64,000 bases of DNA from CAVQCT01 sp964371785 (GCA_964371785.1 CAYJOL010000001.1:1-64000), one strand, 5' to 3'. Positions 26,491-36,527 are shown, numbered from the stretch's first letter. Notes: generated by a model from the letters alone, not told the origin. Program-made: numbers and translations.

Positions 26491-27258
26491 CTAATTATTT
26501 CCCGACCTGTTTTTCTTCCTGTGTAGTTCTCGTAATTTAGCATACTTGACCATCACGGCCGAACTGGAAAGAATAGACACGAGAAACCCTTCCAGTCCAT
26601 CGCGAAAACCTTGTCGCGCAATATAATGTTTCAGAAACGCAACGTAAGGTTTAATTGCAATTTCAAACCACCCGGCTCGCACGCCTCGCCGAAAGGCTTC
26701 CTCGGCGCCGAGAGTAGTATAGCGGTTGTATTTATTAAAATAGTCCTCCAGGGACGGATAGCTATAATGCAGCAGGTCGTTTCGAAGATAGCCGGTGGAA
26801 CCCGAGACGATCACCTTTTCGTGAACCACGGAATCGGTGAATCCTCCCCTGTTGCGGTCAAATAGCCTCAAAATATGATCAGGGTACCAGCCACAGTGCA
26901 TGATCCATCGGCCAAGAAACTGCGTTTTCCGGGGAATAAAGAATCCGGCCAAATCGTGATCCTGATTTAAAACTTGTCTGATCTCGTTGGCAAGCTCCGG
27001 TGAAACAACTTCATCAGCATCGAGCGACAAAATCCAGTCATGCTTTGCTTGACGTACACCTTCTTGCTTCGCCGGTCCATATCCATTCCAGATCGGCGAA
27101 AAGACTCTGGCCCCATGCTCTTTGGCTATTTCCACTGTCCGATCGACAGACTGGCTGTCAATTAGCACAATGTCATCGGCCCAACTCACTGAGGCAAGAC
27201 AATTCGCAATATTAAGTTCTTCATCGCGCGAGATGACCACGACCGACAGCGGCTTCAT
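26491..27258 (-). CDS. Glycosyltransferase family 2, WaaE/KdtX-like
   Basis: 255 residues. SVVVISRDEELNIANCLASVSWADDIVLIDSQS is the GT-A nucleotide-binding N-terminus; LSLDADEVVSPEL holds the DxD metal motif. The GRWIMHCGWYPDHILRLF block matches the LPS core beta-1,4-glucosyltransferase (WaaE) group. Start overlaps the upstream GT9 stop by 4 bases. Confidence 0.88.
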   Translation of the reverse strand: MKPLSVVVISRDEELNIANCLASVSWADDIVLIDSQSVDRTVEIAKEHGARVFSPIWNGYGPAKQEGVRQAKHDWILSLDADEVVSPELANEIRQVLNQDHDLAGFFIPRKTQFLGRWIMHCGWYPDHILRLFDRNRGGFTDSVVHEKVIVSGSTGYLRNDLLHYSYPSLEDYFNKYNRYTTLGAEEAFRRGVRAGWFEIAIKPYVAFLKHYIARQGFRDGLEGFLVSILSSSAVMVKYAKLRELHRKKNRSGNN

Positions 27259-28376
27259 CGTTTTGTCTCCAGTTCCTGCCTGACAACCGTCACGAACGTA
27301 TCAAACACCTGATCGACTGTGATATCGAATATGTTATCGTCGTTTCCGGAGACAACCGCACCGGTCTGCTGATCATATGGTCGCCAAAGCAGGAAATTCT
27401 TCATGTACCTGCTGTAAAGTCCGATAACGGGGACGCGGAAGGAACGCGCGATATGCACCAAAGATGTGTCCGGCGAAATGAGAACATCGAGGAATTTTAT
27501 AATTGCCGCAGCGCCGGTCAATGACAGATTGTCCGGGACGAGATCCACATTGTCGTCGAGAAGCTGCTTCAACCTCTCACCTCGTTTTCTTTCAGAGGGA
27601 GGCGTAAAGAGGATTATCCGGCAGTCGTCATAGCTTCGCGTAATCCGCTTAAGCAACTCGACCGCCTTTTCTTCGGCCCACAAACGCGTCGGTGATCCGG
27701 CTGAAATATTGAATCCGACTTTAAGAGTCACGTCACCGGTTCCACCAAGACTACTGACAAATCGACGAGCCAGATCGATTTCACTCGCCTCGAGATGCGG
27801 TTCCGCGTAACCTGAGATCTTCTGGCTGTCAATCGCGAACGCGTCGAGCAGTCTGAGGGTATTCTCGATGATGTGTCCGGTATTACCCATGCGATGGTCA
27901 TAGTTGAAGTCATAGTACTCCCGGTACTTGATCTTCCCTACTCCGATTCTCGGTTTACCCGGAGCACACAACTGCGACATGAACAACGCCGTTACCGAAT
28001 CATTGCCAATCATATCAATCACGCAATCATATTTCTCACGGCGCATGGCCATCAGTTCCTTGAAATCATGCACCGGATTCTTTCGATAAATGTATATCTT
28101 ATCAAAGCGGGGGTCATTCTTTATGATCTGGTAATTGGACGGTGATCCGAGAATAGCAATGGTGATGTGTGGGAAATATCGCCTCAGACCGTCGAATACT
28201 GGAAACGAAATGACCATATCGCCGATTTTTTCCGGACGAAGAAACAGCACTTTTCGTATTGCGGCGCCATCAAGCGGTACAAAGTCCTTACGCCCTTTCT
28301 TCAGGAAAACCTGAAAAGTTGCGAAGAAGAACGCCTTGAATTTGTGTTCCAGCGGCTTTAGTTTATCAAACTTCAT
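27255..28376 (-). CDS. Glycosyltransferase family 9 (heptosyltransferase-like)
   Basis: 373 residues. VLFLRPEKIGDMVISFPVFDGLRRYFP is the GT9 N-terminal block and VLISPDTSLVHIARSFRVPVIGLYS the C-terminal donor-binding block. Residues 1-35 add a basic and hydrophobic extension. Second GT9 paralogue in this operon; it overlaps the upstream GT4 gene by 11 bases and the downstream GT2 gene by 4. Confidence 0.88.
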   Translation of the reverse strand: MKFDKLKPLEHKFKAFFFATFQVFLKKGRKDFVPLDGAAIRKVLFLRPEKIGDMVISFPVFDGLRRYFPHITIAILGSPSNYQIIKNDPRFDKIYIYRKNPVHDFKELMAMRREKYDCVIDMIGNDSVTALFMSQLCAPGKPRIGVGKIKYREYYDFNYDHRMGNTGHIIENTLRLLDAFAIDSQKISGYAEPHLEASEIDLARRFVSSLGGTGDVTLKVGFNISAGSPTRLWAEEKAVELLKRITRSYDDCRIILFTPPSERKRGERLKQLLDDNVDLVPDNLSLTGAAAIIKFLDVLISPDTSLVHIARSFRVPVIGLYSRYMKNFLLWRPYDQQTGAVVSGNDDNIFDITVDQVFDTFVTVVRQELETKR

Positions 28377-29487
28377 GCTCTCTTACCAAGCTGTTAAAAT
28401 ACGCCTCCACCCGATCAATCATCTGGTCGTATCGAAACAGCCGGTCCCATCGTTGTTGTGCGGCCTCTCCCATGGCCCTCATTCGTGGAGTGTCGTTCAA
28501 CAGGCTCAAAACGGTTTGTTGCAATGACGCGGGCTCTCTCGGTTCGCACAACAAGGCGGTGGTCCCTTCTTCCACTACTTCGGGGATTCCGCCCACGCGT
28601 GAAGCTACAACCGGCAGACCTGCCCGCATTCCTTCGAGAATCGCGATACCGAATGGCTCCTGTACCGACGGATGGATCATCACATCGGCACCCGCCAGAA
28701 TGCCGCTCACTTCACTAAGCATTCCTGTGAATACAAAATGAGTATCGAGACCAAGCGAACCAATCTGTTTTCTCAGTTCCATTTCGTTTGGACCATCTCC
28801 CAGGAACAGAAATCGCAAATCGGGAAATTGGTCCACAAGTGAAGCGGCGGCACGAACCAGATAGTCGTGTCCTTTGTGGTCGACAAATCGGCCGACCGTC
28901 ACCGCGATGATGCTCTCCTCGGGCAGTCGGAACTGAGAGAGAACCTGTCGCCGCGAAAGCTCGCGATCACCGCCATACGAGACAGCCGGAATACCAATCG
29001 GGATTACCGCTATGGAATCACGCTCGATATACCCGGAAGCAACGACTTCATCCCTGAGGGCATTCGAGGGCACGATAACACTGCCGATCAATTTTGGTGT
29101 CAGCCATCTATGCAGCGGTTTATCGCTGGTTATATTTAGACCCATCGACCAAACTACCCGGGTATTGCCGCTTAGACGCGCGGCCAGTCCGCCCAAACGG
29201 ACATCCTTGTTGAAATTCACCGACAGCACATCGATTTCGTTGTCTGTGAGGATCTTCCTTAGCCGGGAAATGGTAACCGGGTCGAAATCACCGGCTATTC
29301 GCATCGGCACTATATATACACGAGGGTTGTTGGAAGGAAGTCTTTCGAGAAACTGTGAGCTTGCCCGGCCGATTACGTATGCCTCGTGCCCGCGGTCGGC
29401 CAGACCGACCGCTACCAGCCGAATCCATTCCTCCATGCCACCATAAGTAGCCTCTTCAATTGAATCAAGAAAAGCTACCTTCATCAA
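28366..29487 (-). CDS. Glycosyltransferase family 4
   Basis: 373 residues, GT-B fold. N-terminal acceptor domain (YGGMEEWIRLVAVGLADRGHEAYVI), C-terminal donor domain with VGRFVDHKGHDYLVRA, FLFLGDGPNE and the retaining-GT4 motif HPSVQEPFGIAILEGMRAGLPVVAS (E-x7-E). Start overlaps the msbA-like stop by 4 bases. Probably adds a core or surface-glycan sugar. Confidence 0.88.
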   Translation of the reverse strand: MMKVAFLDSIEEATYGGMEEWIRLVAVGLADRGHEAYVIGRASSQFLERLPSNNPRVYIVPMRIAGDFDPVTISRLRKILTDNEIDVLSVNFNKDVRLGGLAARLSGNTRVVWSMGLNITSDKPLHRWLTPKLIGSVIVPSNALRDEVVASGYIERDSIAVIPIGIPAVSYGGDRELSRRQVLSQFRLPEESIIAVTVGRFVDHKGHDYLVRAAASLVDQFPDLRFLFLGDGPNEMELRKQIGSLGLDTHFVFTGMLSEVSGILAGADVMIHPSVQEPFGIAILEGMRAGLPVVASRVGGIPEVVEEGTTALLCEPREPASLQQTVLSLLNDTPRMRAMGEAAQQRWDRLFRYDQMIDRVEAYFNSLVREHEV

Positions 29488-31382
29488 ACATCCCTGAACT
29501 GCATCGAATAGAGCCGCGCATAAAGACCGTCGGAACCCAGCAGGTCGTCGTGCGACCCTCCTTCAACTATTCTTCCACGGTCGATCACAAGAATCCGGTC
29601 CGCGTTCTTAATAGTCGAGAGTCGATGAGCAATCACCAACGAGGTTCGGTTCTGCATAAGGCGATCGATTGCTTCCTGGACCAGCACTTCAGATTCCGTG
29701 TCGAGCGCCGAAGTCGCTTCATCGAAAATCAAAATCTGCGGATCCTTGAGCAACGCCCGGGCGATCGCCAGTCGTTGCCTCTGTCCACCTGACAGTTTCA
29801 CCCCGCGGTTGCCCACCTGTGTGTCGTAGCCATTCTCCAGTTCCATGATAAATTCATGGGCGTTTGCCATCCTGGCGGTCTCAATGACCTTCTGTTTGTC
29901 GACACTGGTGAGGCCATAGGCAATATTATTGAATACGGTATCGTTGAACAAATATGTCTCCTGTGTCACAATCCCCATCAAAGAGCGCAGAGACTCCAGG
30001 GTCACCGTCTTGATGTCATGACCATCAATCAAGATACTTCCCTGTTGGGGATCATAGAAGCGGGGTAACAGGTCGAGCAGGGTTGATTTTCCCCCACCGG
30101 ACGGCCCGACGAAAGCAATGACCTGGCCCCGTTCGACCGAAAACGAAATATCCTTAAGAATGGCATCCGATCCGTTGTAGCTGAACGATACCTGTCGATA
30201 CTCGATTGACTTGGAGAATGCTTTCACTACCGTCGCATCGGACCGGTTTTTGACCTTTTCATCTGAATCGAGTACCTCAAAAATCCGGGAAGCGGCCGCC
30301 ATGCCTTCCTGCAGCTTGATGTGAATCTGACTGAGTGATTTAACCGGCTTTATCATCGAGAACATAGCCAATAGAAAGGTCATGAAGTCACCGGCATCGA
30401 ACTCTCCGGTACCGGCTATGATCTTACTGCCGGCATACAGAAGTATGATTATCCCGGCAACCGTAGCGAGGGTGTCGTTAATCGGAGAAGCCAGATGCCT
30501 GATTCTGGTCATGCGAAGCAGGGCGCGGAAGTAATTGTACGTGGCCGCAAAGAATTTTCCGATTTCAAACTTTTCCATTGAGAATGCCTTGACAATCCTG
30601 ATGTTGTTGACGGATTCTTCCAGCACCGAATTGACGTCGGACATGCGTTCCTGCGACCGCTCGGAGTACTTGCGAAGTTTCTTTCCAATGTACCAGATGA
30701 AGCCAAAGATAACCGGAAGTATCACCATCGACAGCAGCGTCAATTTCCAACTCAGGATCACCAGGAAGAAGAAGAACACGAGGACCATGATAGCATCGGT
30801 CACTAACCGATTAAATCCGAGGTCGATCGCCTCATTCAACACCATGACGTCATTGGTGACTCTGGAGATGATCTGGCCGGTACGCCGGGTGTGAAAATAA
30901 TCAAGTGAGAGACGTTGATATTTCTCGAACAAGCGGTCCCTGAAGTGCCTCACCACCGACTGTTGGACATACGCCATAAAGAATCCCTGAAGGTACAAAA
31001 AGAGATTCTTGGCTATCACGACAGCCAGGATAATCCAGCAAAATTGTACCAGAGTTTTTTGCCGGTCTTCTCCGCTTACCAGCGAATCGACCCAGCCCTT
31101 CATCGACTCTTTTATGTTATTGACGGAACGGGTCAGACCTTGAAAGAAGGTGGGATTGCTTACCTGTAAAGTATCGGCCGGAGTCAGAACTTGAACCGGT
31201 ACGGGCGATGGAGTAGCCATCATCGGCAGGCTATTCACCTGGAAAAGTGTCATAAGCAACGGGCCGAACATCCAGACCAGCAATCCGGACAACAGTGCAT
31301 GCAGGGCCGCCGACAGCGACGCGGTGACCAGTTGTCGCCAAAACGGAAAAAGGACGGAGAAGGAACGTTTATACAAACTCAA
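29484..31382 (-). CDS. msbA: MsbA-like lipid/multidrug ABC exporter
   Basis: 632 residues, fused transmembrane and ATPase half-transporter. Six transmembrane helices in residues about 20-340, with a larger than usual first periplasmic loop (about residues 45-100). ATPase: Walker A GPSGGGKST, Q-loop IVTQETYLFNDT, signature LSGGQRQRLAIARAL, Walker B ILIFDEATSALD, H-loop IAHRLST. Leading a run of four glycosyltransferases, it is likely to flip the lipid-linked product (lipid A-core); multidrug export is the alternative. Confidence 0.9.
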   Translation of the reverse strand: MSLYKRSFSVLFPFWRQLVTASLSAALHALLSGLLVWMFGPLLMTLFQVNSLPMMATPSPVPVQVLTPADTLQVSNPTFFQGLTRSVNNIKESMKGWVDSLVSGEDRQKTLVQFCWIILAVVIAKNLFLYLQGFFMAYVQQSVVRHFRDRLFEKYQRLSLDYFHTRRTGQIISRVTNDVMVLNEAIDLGFNRLVTDAIMVLVFFFFLVILSWKLTLLSMVILPVIFGFIWYIGKKLRKYSERSQERMSDVNSVLEESVNNIRIVKAFSMEKFEIGKFFAATYNYFRALLRMTRIRHLASPINDTLATVAGIIILLYAGSKIIAGTGEFDAGDFMTFLLAMFSMIKPVKSLSQIHIKLQEGMAAASRIFEVLDSDEKVKNRSDATVVKAFSKSIEYRQVSFSYNGSDAILKDISFSVERGQVIAFVGPSGGGKSTLLDLLPRFYDPQQGSILIDGHDIKTVTLESLRSLMGIVTQETYLFNDTVFNNIAYGLTSVDKQKVIETARMANAHEFIMELENGYDTQVGNRGVKLSGGQRQRLAIARALLKDPQILIFDEATSALDTESEVLVQEAIDRLMQNRTSLVIAHRLSTIKNADRILVIDRGRIVEGGSHDDLLGSDGLYARLYSMQFRDV

Positions 31383-31461
31383 TCGAATACTCCCAATTCA
31401 ATACAAGAAAGTAATATCGATAATTCGGCGGACTAAGTCAACGTGTATAACTTCGTGACTT

Positions 31462-32139
31462 TCAGGGAATTATGCGGGTAAATGACGGTGGGACGGTAAG
31501 ATAAAAGCGGTTGGCCGGTACTGCCGCTTTGCTTTTGTAGATTCGGCGAGTGGCGGAGAGAACATTGTCATGCCCGTCGGTGAATTCGAACTCTTTCACA
31601 CGCCAGCCGACACTCTGGCGATCATAGGTTACCCTGAGCTTCCACGGACAGCCCGCTCGTGTAATTACGTAAGCAACACGATCACGATCCGCGTAGTCGA
31701 CTGAAACCATGCCTGTGGGTGGGTTCGGTAGACTATCCGGTAGGGTGCTAAAGAGATCGAAAAGCCTCATATCCGGAATGTCGCCCACGCAATCAAACCC
31801 CTTAAATAGCTGGTCAACAGCCTCATACAGATACTCTTTTGTCGACGGGAAAATGACTCGAATACTGTCGGATCGCAACCAACCTTTGAGCGCCCCCTTG
31901 CCCAGGTATCCCCGCCCGGTTATAGCAATAATTGAGTCGGTCTGGTAGATATCAAGACGGAACGAAGTCTGCTTCTTATCCCTGGTCACTTGAGCATCGA
32001 ACAGGTAGGCTTCAGCATTTACATCGCCTACGGCTGTGCCGGACTGCTCATCGCCGGGTTGAAGATTGCTTCCGCCCCCGCACGCCGTCAATAGGAAAGC
32101 GAGTGGAACAAGCGTGTAGCGAATCAGGTAACGATTCAT
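31462..32139 (-). CDS. Putative outer-membrane lipoprotein, LolB/DUF4292-like
   Basis: About 225 residues from ATG 32139. Lipoprotein signal peptide with lipobox LLTACGGG (Cys about residue 20). The mature part (NAEAYLFDAQVTRDKKQTSFRLDIYQ, later VSVDYADRDRVAYVI and VTYDRQSVGWRVKEFEF) resembles LolB/LolA-fold DUF4292 proteins, which hold acyl chains of lipoproteins; similarity is by pattern only. The start lies one base after the M50 protease stop, so translation is coupled. Confidence 0.65.
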   Translation of the reverse strand: MNRYLIRYTLVPLAFLLTACGGGSNLQPGDEQSGTAVGDVNAEAYLFDAQVTRDKKQTSFRLDIYQTDSIIAITGRGYLGKGALKGWLRSDSIRVIFPSTKEYLYEAVDQLFKGFDCVGDIPDMRLFDLFSTLPDSLPNPPTGMVSVDYADRDRVAYVITRAGCPWKLRVTYDRQSVGWRVKEFEFTDGHDNVLSATRRIYKSKAAVPANRFYLTVPPSFTRIIP

Positions 32140-32140
32140 C

Positions 32141-32770
32141 TCAACCAATCCGGATTCCGGAGAAGAGATAAACAACCGCCGAGACGAAGGGTCCGAGAAT
32201 AAACCAGAAACCGCCCACGATAATCAAGCCGAGCAGAAGAAATGGAGAGATTCGATCAAGTTGATCGAGCGTGGCTTCATATTGCGGCGGAAGTATGCTC
32301 CTGAGAATATGCGAACCGTCGAGCGGGAACAACGGAATCAAGTTGAAGAAACCGAGTGAAACATTGATCATGATCATGAAGAAGAGGAACAGGTGAACTG
32401 CTTCCGGGATGACCATATTGGTCGACACGACAGCCCTGAAGATCATGCTGGCGATGAAGGCGAGTCCAAAATTCGACAGTGGCCCTGCCGCGGAGATCCA
32501 GAAATCCGCGACTCTCGGGTTTCTGGTATTGAAAGGATTCACCGGCACCGGTTTGGCCCACCCGAAGCGAAAGCCTGAGAGAAACATCATGATGGTGCCA
32601 AGAAAATCGAGGTGTGCCAGCGGATTGAGCGTCAGGCGACCCATATCACGGGCGGTGGTATCACCAAAGCGCATGGCCGTCCAGGCATGAAAGTACTCAT
32701 GAACCGTCAGCGAAAAGAGGATTGCCGGCGCGGCAATAAGTGCCCTCTGTAAAAAATCAGGACCAAACAT
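32141..32770 (-). CDS. Site-2 protease family (M50) membrane metalloprotease
   Basis: 209 residues, five or six hydrophobic helices. LTVHEYFHAW contains the HExxH zinc motif (about residues 23-27) and NLIPLFPLDGSHIL the third ligand region (N/D-P-x-x-P-L-D-G type). Small S2P of the PDZ-less group. May process membrane-spanning regulators; substrate unknown. Followed by the lipoprotein gene. Confidence 0.88.
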   Translation of the reverse strand: MFGPDFLQRALIAAPAILFSLTVHEYFHAWTAMRFGDTTARDMGRLTLNPLAHLDFLGTIMMFLSGFRFGWAKPVPVNPFNTRNPRVADFWISAAGPLSNFGLAFIASMIFRAVVSTNMVIPEAVHLFLFFMIMINVSLGFFNLIPLFPLDGSHILRSILPPQYEATLDQLDRISPFLLLGLIIVGGFWFILGPFVSAVVYLFSGIRIG

Positions 32771-32906
32771 TATGTCAAGACTCCTTTAACGTCTATCCTA
32801 TCATACCAGTTTCAACAACCGGAATTCAAGTACAAATGTAAACAACCGACGGTTCCGGGTGACCGGAACCGTCCAAGTCAAAGCGATATCGCGCCGACGA
32901 CCGGGC

Positions 32907-34244
32907 TTAGGAATAGATGCCTCTTAGCTGAACGACATCGACCACGCGCGTGATCGCTACCATGAAAGCCGCAATCCGCAAGCTTGATTTGCTCTTGAGC
33001 GACATATTAAGCACGTCGCTGAAAGCCATCACCATCTTCTCTTCAAGCCTCCGGTTTACTTCTTCTTCTGACCACGCGTAGCCGATCCGATTTTGCACCC
33101 ACTCGAAGTAGGAAACAGTTACGCCACCGGCATTGCAGAGAATATCCGGAATAACAAGTATGCCGTTCTTTTCGAGAATTCTGTCCGCTTCCGGAGTCGT
33201 TGGACCATTGGCGCCTTCAGCGACGATCTTACATCTCAACTTCGCCGCATTCTTGTCGGTAATCTGATTTTCAAGCGCCGCGGGTATCAGGATGTCGACC
33301 TTTGCATACAAAACTTCCTCAGACTTGACTTCCTTGGCGCCATGGAATCCAAGTATCGATTTGGTTTTGTCGACATGGACAATGAGCTTGTTGATGTCGA
33401 TGCCATTCGGATTATGAATGGCGCCGTTGACGTCGCCGACATATGTGAATTTGACTCCAAGTTCGTGAAGGAGCTTGGCCGATATGGAACCCACATTGCC
33501 GAAGCCCTGAACCGAAGCGGTGCTGCTCGACAGATCCAGTTTGAGGTGCTTTGCCGCTTCTCGAACGGCAATCATCACACCTCGACCGGTCGCTTCAGTG
33601 CGGCCCAACGACCCGCCCATATTGATCGGTTTGCCGGTTACCACGCTTGGGACTGAGTGGTTTTCGCGCATGGAGTAGGTATCCATGAACCAGGCCATAA
33701 TTGCCGGACCGGTGCCGACGTCGGGCGCGGGGACATCGTCGTCAGGGCCGAAAAGATCGATCATATCCGCCACGTATCGACGGGTCAGCCGCTCAAGTTC
33801 GCCGGTGGACATCTTGAACGGATCACAAATTACACCGCCTTTGCCACCGCCAAATGGGATATTGACAACCGCGCACTTCCAGGTCATCCAGGCCGCCAGC
33901 GCCTGTACTTCGTCCAGCGTAACATTCGGGTGGAATCGAATTCCACCTTTTGCCGGACCACGAGCTATTGAATGCTGAACGCGATAACCGGTGAACATCT
34001 TGTAAGTGCCATCATCCATGCGGACCGGCAGATTCACAATCGTGCTCCGTCGAGGCATCTTGATGAAATCGAGCAATGACTTGTCGACATTGAGCTTCGC
34101 CGCCGCGGCATCGACCTGCTTCATCACGTTGCCAAACACTGAGATCGGAATGGTCAGGTCCTTGCGTGAGGCGACTGACTTTGAATGCTCCTGTTTCTTG
34201 GAGTTCGATCGCGTTGTCGATTCAGAACCGACTTTCTTCGGCAT
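32907..34244 (-). CDS. gdhA: Glutamate dehydrogenase (Glu/Leu/Phe/Val dehydrogenase family)
   Basis: 445 residues. ARGPAKGGIRFHP and WKCAVVNIPFGGGKGGV hold the substrate Lys residues, PAPDVGTG and the Rossmann segment VQGFGNVGSISAKLL bind NAD(P). About 30 residues longer than the usual bacterial enzyme at the N-terminus, with a Lys/Ser-rich extension. Interconverts glutamate and 2-oxoglutarate plus ammonium in the cytoplasm; cofactor preference not determined here. Confidence 0.93.
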   Translation of the reverse strand: MPKKVGSESTTRSNSKKQEHSKSVASRKDLTIPISVFGNVMKQVDAAAAKLNVDKSLLDFIKMPRRSTIVNLPVRMDDGTYKMFTGYRVQHSIARGPAKGGIRFHPNVTLDEVQALAAWMTWKCAVVNIPFGGGKGGVICDPFKMSTGELERLTRRYVADMIDLFGPDDDVPAPDVGTGPAIMAWFMDTYSMRENHSVPSVVTGKPINMGGSLGRTEATGRGVMIAVREAAKHLKLDLSSSTASVQGFGNVGSISAKLLHELGVKFTYVGDVNGAIHNPNGIDINKLIVHVDKTKSILGFHGAKEVKSEEVLYAKVDILIPAALENQITDKNAAKLRCKIVAEGANGPTTPEADRILEKNGILVIPDILCNAGGVTVSYFEWVQNRIGYAWSEEEVNRRLEEKMVMAFSDVLNMSLKSKSSLRIAAFMVAITRVVDVVQLRGIYS

Positions 34245-34287
34245 GGTTTTCCATCCTTGTTCGTGTTATTTGAGAAACTTTACTACT

Positions 34288-34881
34288 CTATTTAAGCGGT
34301 ACTCTGGTGTCCGCATCGAAAAAACGCCAGGGATGTTCTCGGGCTTGTCTGATGCCTATGCGCGGCGATGTTCCAATGCTTGGAGGAATCCTGAAACGAT
34401 CTTCGAGATAGATACTGTCTCCGGTCAAATCAAGGCCGTTATGCTCTCGTGACAGTCCGAATGCCCGACAGAATTTCCCCGGGCCCGACAACAGCTCAAG
34501 CTCGTTCTTCCCCGGCGAATTGTTCCGCATCACCTCCACCCCCTCAAGAGGCTCTCCCGCCCGGATAAGTACAGCGGCCGGTTTTCCGATCGATTCAGTG
34601 ACGAAATTCAGACAATAGTACATGCCATAGATGAAATAGATGTACGTGATTCCCGGCTTGCCGAACATGACTTCATTTCGTCTGGTCATGCCCTTGGCCG
34701 CGTGGCATGCCGCGTCATCCTGTCCGATGTACGCTTCCGTCTCCACAATTCTTGCCGCTAACGGGCCGAGGGGTGAATGAAAGACGAGGCACTTGCCAAT
34801 CAAATCGCGAGCAACATCCAGAGTCGGCCGATCATAGAACGATCGTGGGAGTTTGCGGCACTTTTTCATAGTTGAAGGCAT
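34288..34881 (-). CDS. DNA-3-methyladenine glycosylase (AAG/MPG type)
   Basis: 197 residues, normal length. Motifs DVARDLIGKCLV, RIVETEAYIGQDDAACHA (catalytic Glu), GITYIYFIYGMYYCLNFV and LLSGPGKFCRAFGL are diagnostic. Removes alkylated purines in base excision repair. Located immediately downstream of the PHP phosphatase gene on the same strand. Confidence 0.92.
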   Translation of the reverse strand: MPSTMKKCRKLPRSFYDRPTLDVARDLIGKCLVFHSPLGPLAARIVETEAYIGQDDAACHAAKGMTRRNEVMFGKPGITYIYFIYGMYYCLNFVTESIGKPAAVLIRAGEPLEGVEVMRNNSPGKNELELLSGPGKFCRAFGLSREHNGLDLTGDSIYLEDRFRIPPSIGTSPRIGIRQAREHPWRFFDADTRVPLK

Positions 34882-34897
34882 CGCAAGACCACCAGCT

Positions 34898-35752
34898 TTA
34901 TTCCTCGCAACCGGTCAGCGTGTCCGGGATCAGCGAGGCGGCCATCTCAAAATCGTAACCGACCTGCTCCGGACGATGCGCGTCTGACCCCAGTGTCCGG
35001 ACTTCGACTCCCGCCTTCTTGGCCAGATTGATGATCTCCATACTGGGGTAGTATTCTTCACGCCCGTGCCGCATCCCGGCGGTATTGATCTCAATCCCCG
35101 TTCGACCGCTTTGCTTGAGCGCATCGAAAAGATCCCCCAGATATGGGTGGTGAATCGAACTGACCTTTTCGCCGTAGAACTCCCGGCCGTATTTCACGTA
35201 ATAATCCAGATGGGCAATATTGTCGAACAGTCCGGATCTCGCCGCGAGGGTAGCCTGTCGATAGTATTTTTCAACCATCTGCTCGACCGATAATTTTGAA
35301 AACGCCTCTTCGTACGATGAGTGGCACGCGATGCATCGGTTATCCAGCTCGTGAATTCCGCAGAGTAAATAATCGAAGTCGAATTTCTCGCAAAGTCTGA
35401 TCACCGCTTCTTCGCACCCTTCGTACCAGCCGAACTCAACCCCGAGCTTCACGGACAGCCCTCTGGCGTAAAATTTCTGCGCGGCCTTCAGTACGTCTTC
35501 AACGTACGGGGATAAATTGTCAGGCGTCACCGTTCTGACTTCACCCTTTACTGAGATGCCTGTTCTGGTTCCCTGCAGGCGAGGGTTGGAATCGTAGTGA
35601 GTGGTAAAACACAGTTCCGCCAGATTACGTTCCACGGCAGCCTGGCAGTATTCATCTACACTTCCTTTCGCATCGACGGAATACTCACAATGGCAGTGAT
35701 AGTCCATCACCCCTTCGCGTTGTAGTGGCTCGATCTTCATGTCGTCAGGCAA
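34898..35752 (-). CDS. PHP-domain phosphoesterase, histidinol-phosphatase-like
   Basis: 284 residues. MDYHCHCEYSVDAKGS is the first PHP motif (HxH), LCFTTHYDSNP, GVEFGWYEG, LLCGIHELDN, and the final TLGSDAHRPEQVG give the remaining metal ligands. Resembles HisJ-type histidinol phosphatase; no other his genes are in the window, so the substrate is open. Overlaps the upstream hydrolase gene by 8 bases. Confidence 0.85.
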   Translation of the reverse strand: MPDDMKIEPLQREGVMDYHCHCEYSVDAKGSVDEYCQAAVERNLAELCFTTHYDSNPRLQGTRTGISVKGEVRTVTPDNLSPYVEDVLKAAQKFYARGLSVKLGVEFGWYEGCEEAVIRLCEKFDFDYLLCGIHELDNRCIACHSSYEEAFSKLSVEQMVEKYYRQATLAARSGLFDNIAHLDYYVKYGREFYGEKVSSIHHPYLGDLFDALKQSGRTGIEINTAGMRHGREEYYPSMEIINLAKKAGVEVRTLGSDAHRPEQVGYDFEMAASLIPDTLTGCEE

Positions 35753-36386
35753 AATAATCCCCTTTCAGAAACGGATTATTGACACGTTCGGCGCCGATCG
35801 TCGTGCTCGGCCCATGACCGGGATAACAGACAATGCTATTCGGTAGTTTCAGCAGTTTTGAGCTGATTGAATCAATCAAACGGGTGTGCGAACAGCCGGG
35901 GAAATCGGTTCGACCGATCGATCCATAGAAGAGGGTGTCACCAACAAAGACAACTCCCGCGGATTCATCAAGAAAGCATACTCCACCAGGGCTGTGTCCC
36001 GGAGTGGCCAGCACTTTGAATGAAAGATCCGCAATAACCAGCAACTCTTCGTCCTTGAGCCAGTTCACCGGCGGATCAACGGTGACGGCAGACTCCGTGA
36101 GCGCCGACATATTCGCAGTCGGGTCACTCAGAAGAGGCTGCTCACCATCTCCCGCGAAAACCGGAATACCGAAGCTCTGCCGGAGTGAGTTGACCGCGCC
36201 GATATGGTCGACGTGGCCGTGAGTCAAGAGGATCGCCTGCGGTGAGATGTCCTGTGATTTGATTGCCTCCAGAATCAGGTAGTCGTCCGCGCCGGGGTCA
36301 ATTATGACTGCCTTGCGGGATTCAGCCTTCCAGTACAAATAGCAATTAACCTCAAATGCCCCAACCACAACTGTTTCTATATTCAT
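35745..36386 (-). CDS. Metallo-beta-lactamase fold hydrolase (GloB-like)
   Basis: 213 residues. LTHGHVDHIGAV is the HxHxDH zinc motif (about residues 55-60), TPGHSPGGVCF and VFVGDTLFYGSIGRTD give further ligands, and CYPGHGPSTTIGAERVNNPF closes the site. Matches the glyoxalase II-like or persulfide-dioxygenase-like subfamily widespread in anaerobes. First gene of a three-gene group with the PHP and AAG genes. Confidence 0.87.
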   Translation of the reverse strand: MNIETVVVGAFEVNCYLYWKAESRKAVIIDPGADDYLILEAIKSQDISPQAILLTHGHVDHIGAVNSLRQSFGIPVFAGDGEQPLLSDPTANMSALTESAVTVDPPVNWLKDEELLVIADLSFKVLATPGHSPGGVCFLDESAGVVFVGDTLFYGSIGRTDFPGCSHTRLIDSISSKLLKLPNSIVCYPGHGPSTTIGAERVNNPFLKGDYFA

Positions 36387-36527
36387 TTGGTCGTTAAGAT
36401 AGGTTGTGGACTGGTCTTGTCAACTCTATTCTGAGATTACCGTTTCAAGACCGGTCCGGCGGCGAGCGGAATCGCAGCAATCAGGCGCCGGGAAAATGCG
36501 GAATTGGCCATAAATTATACTTGCATA

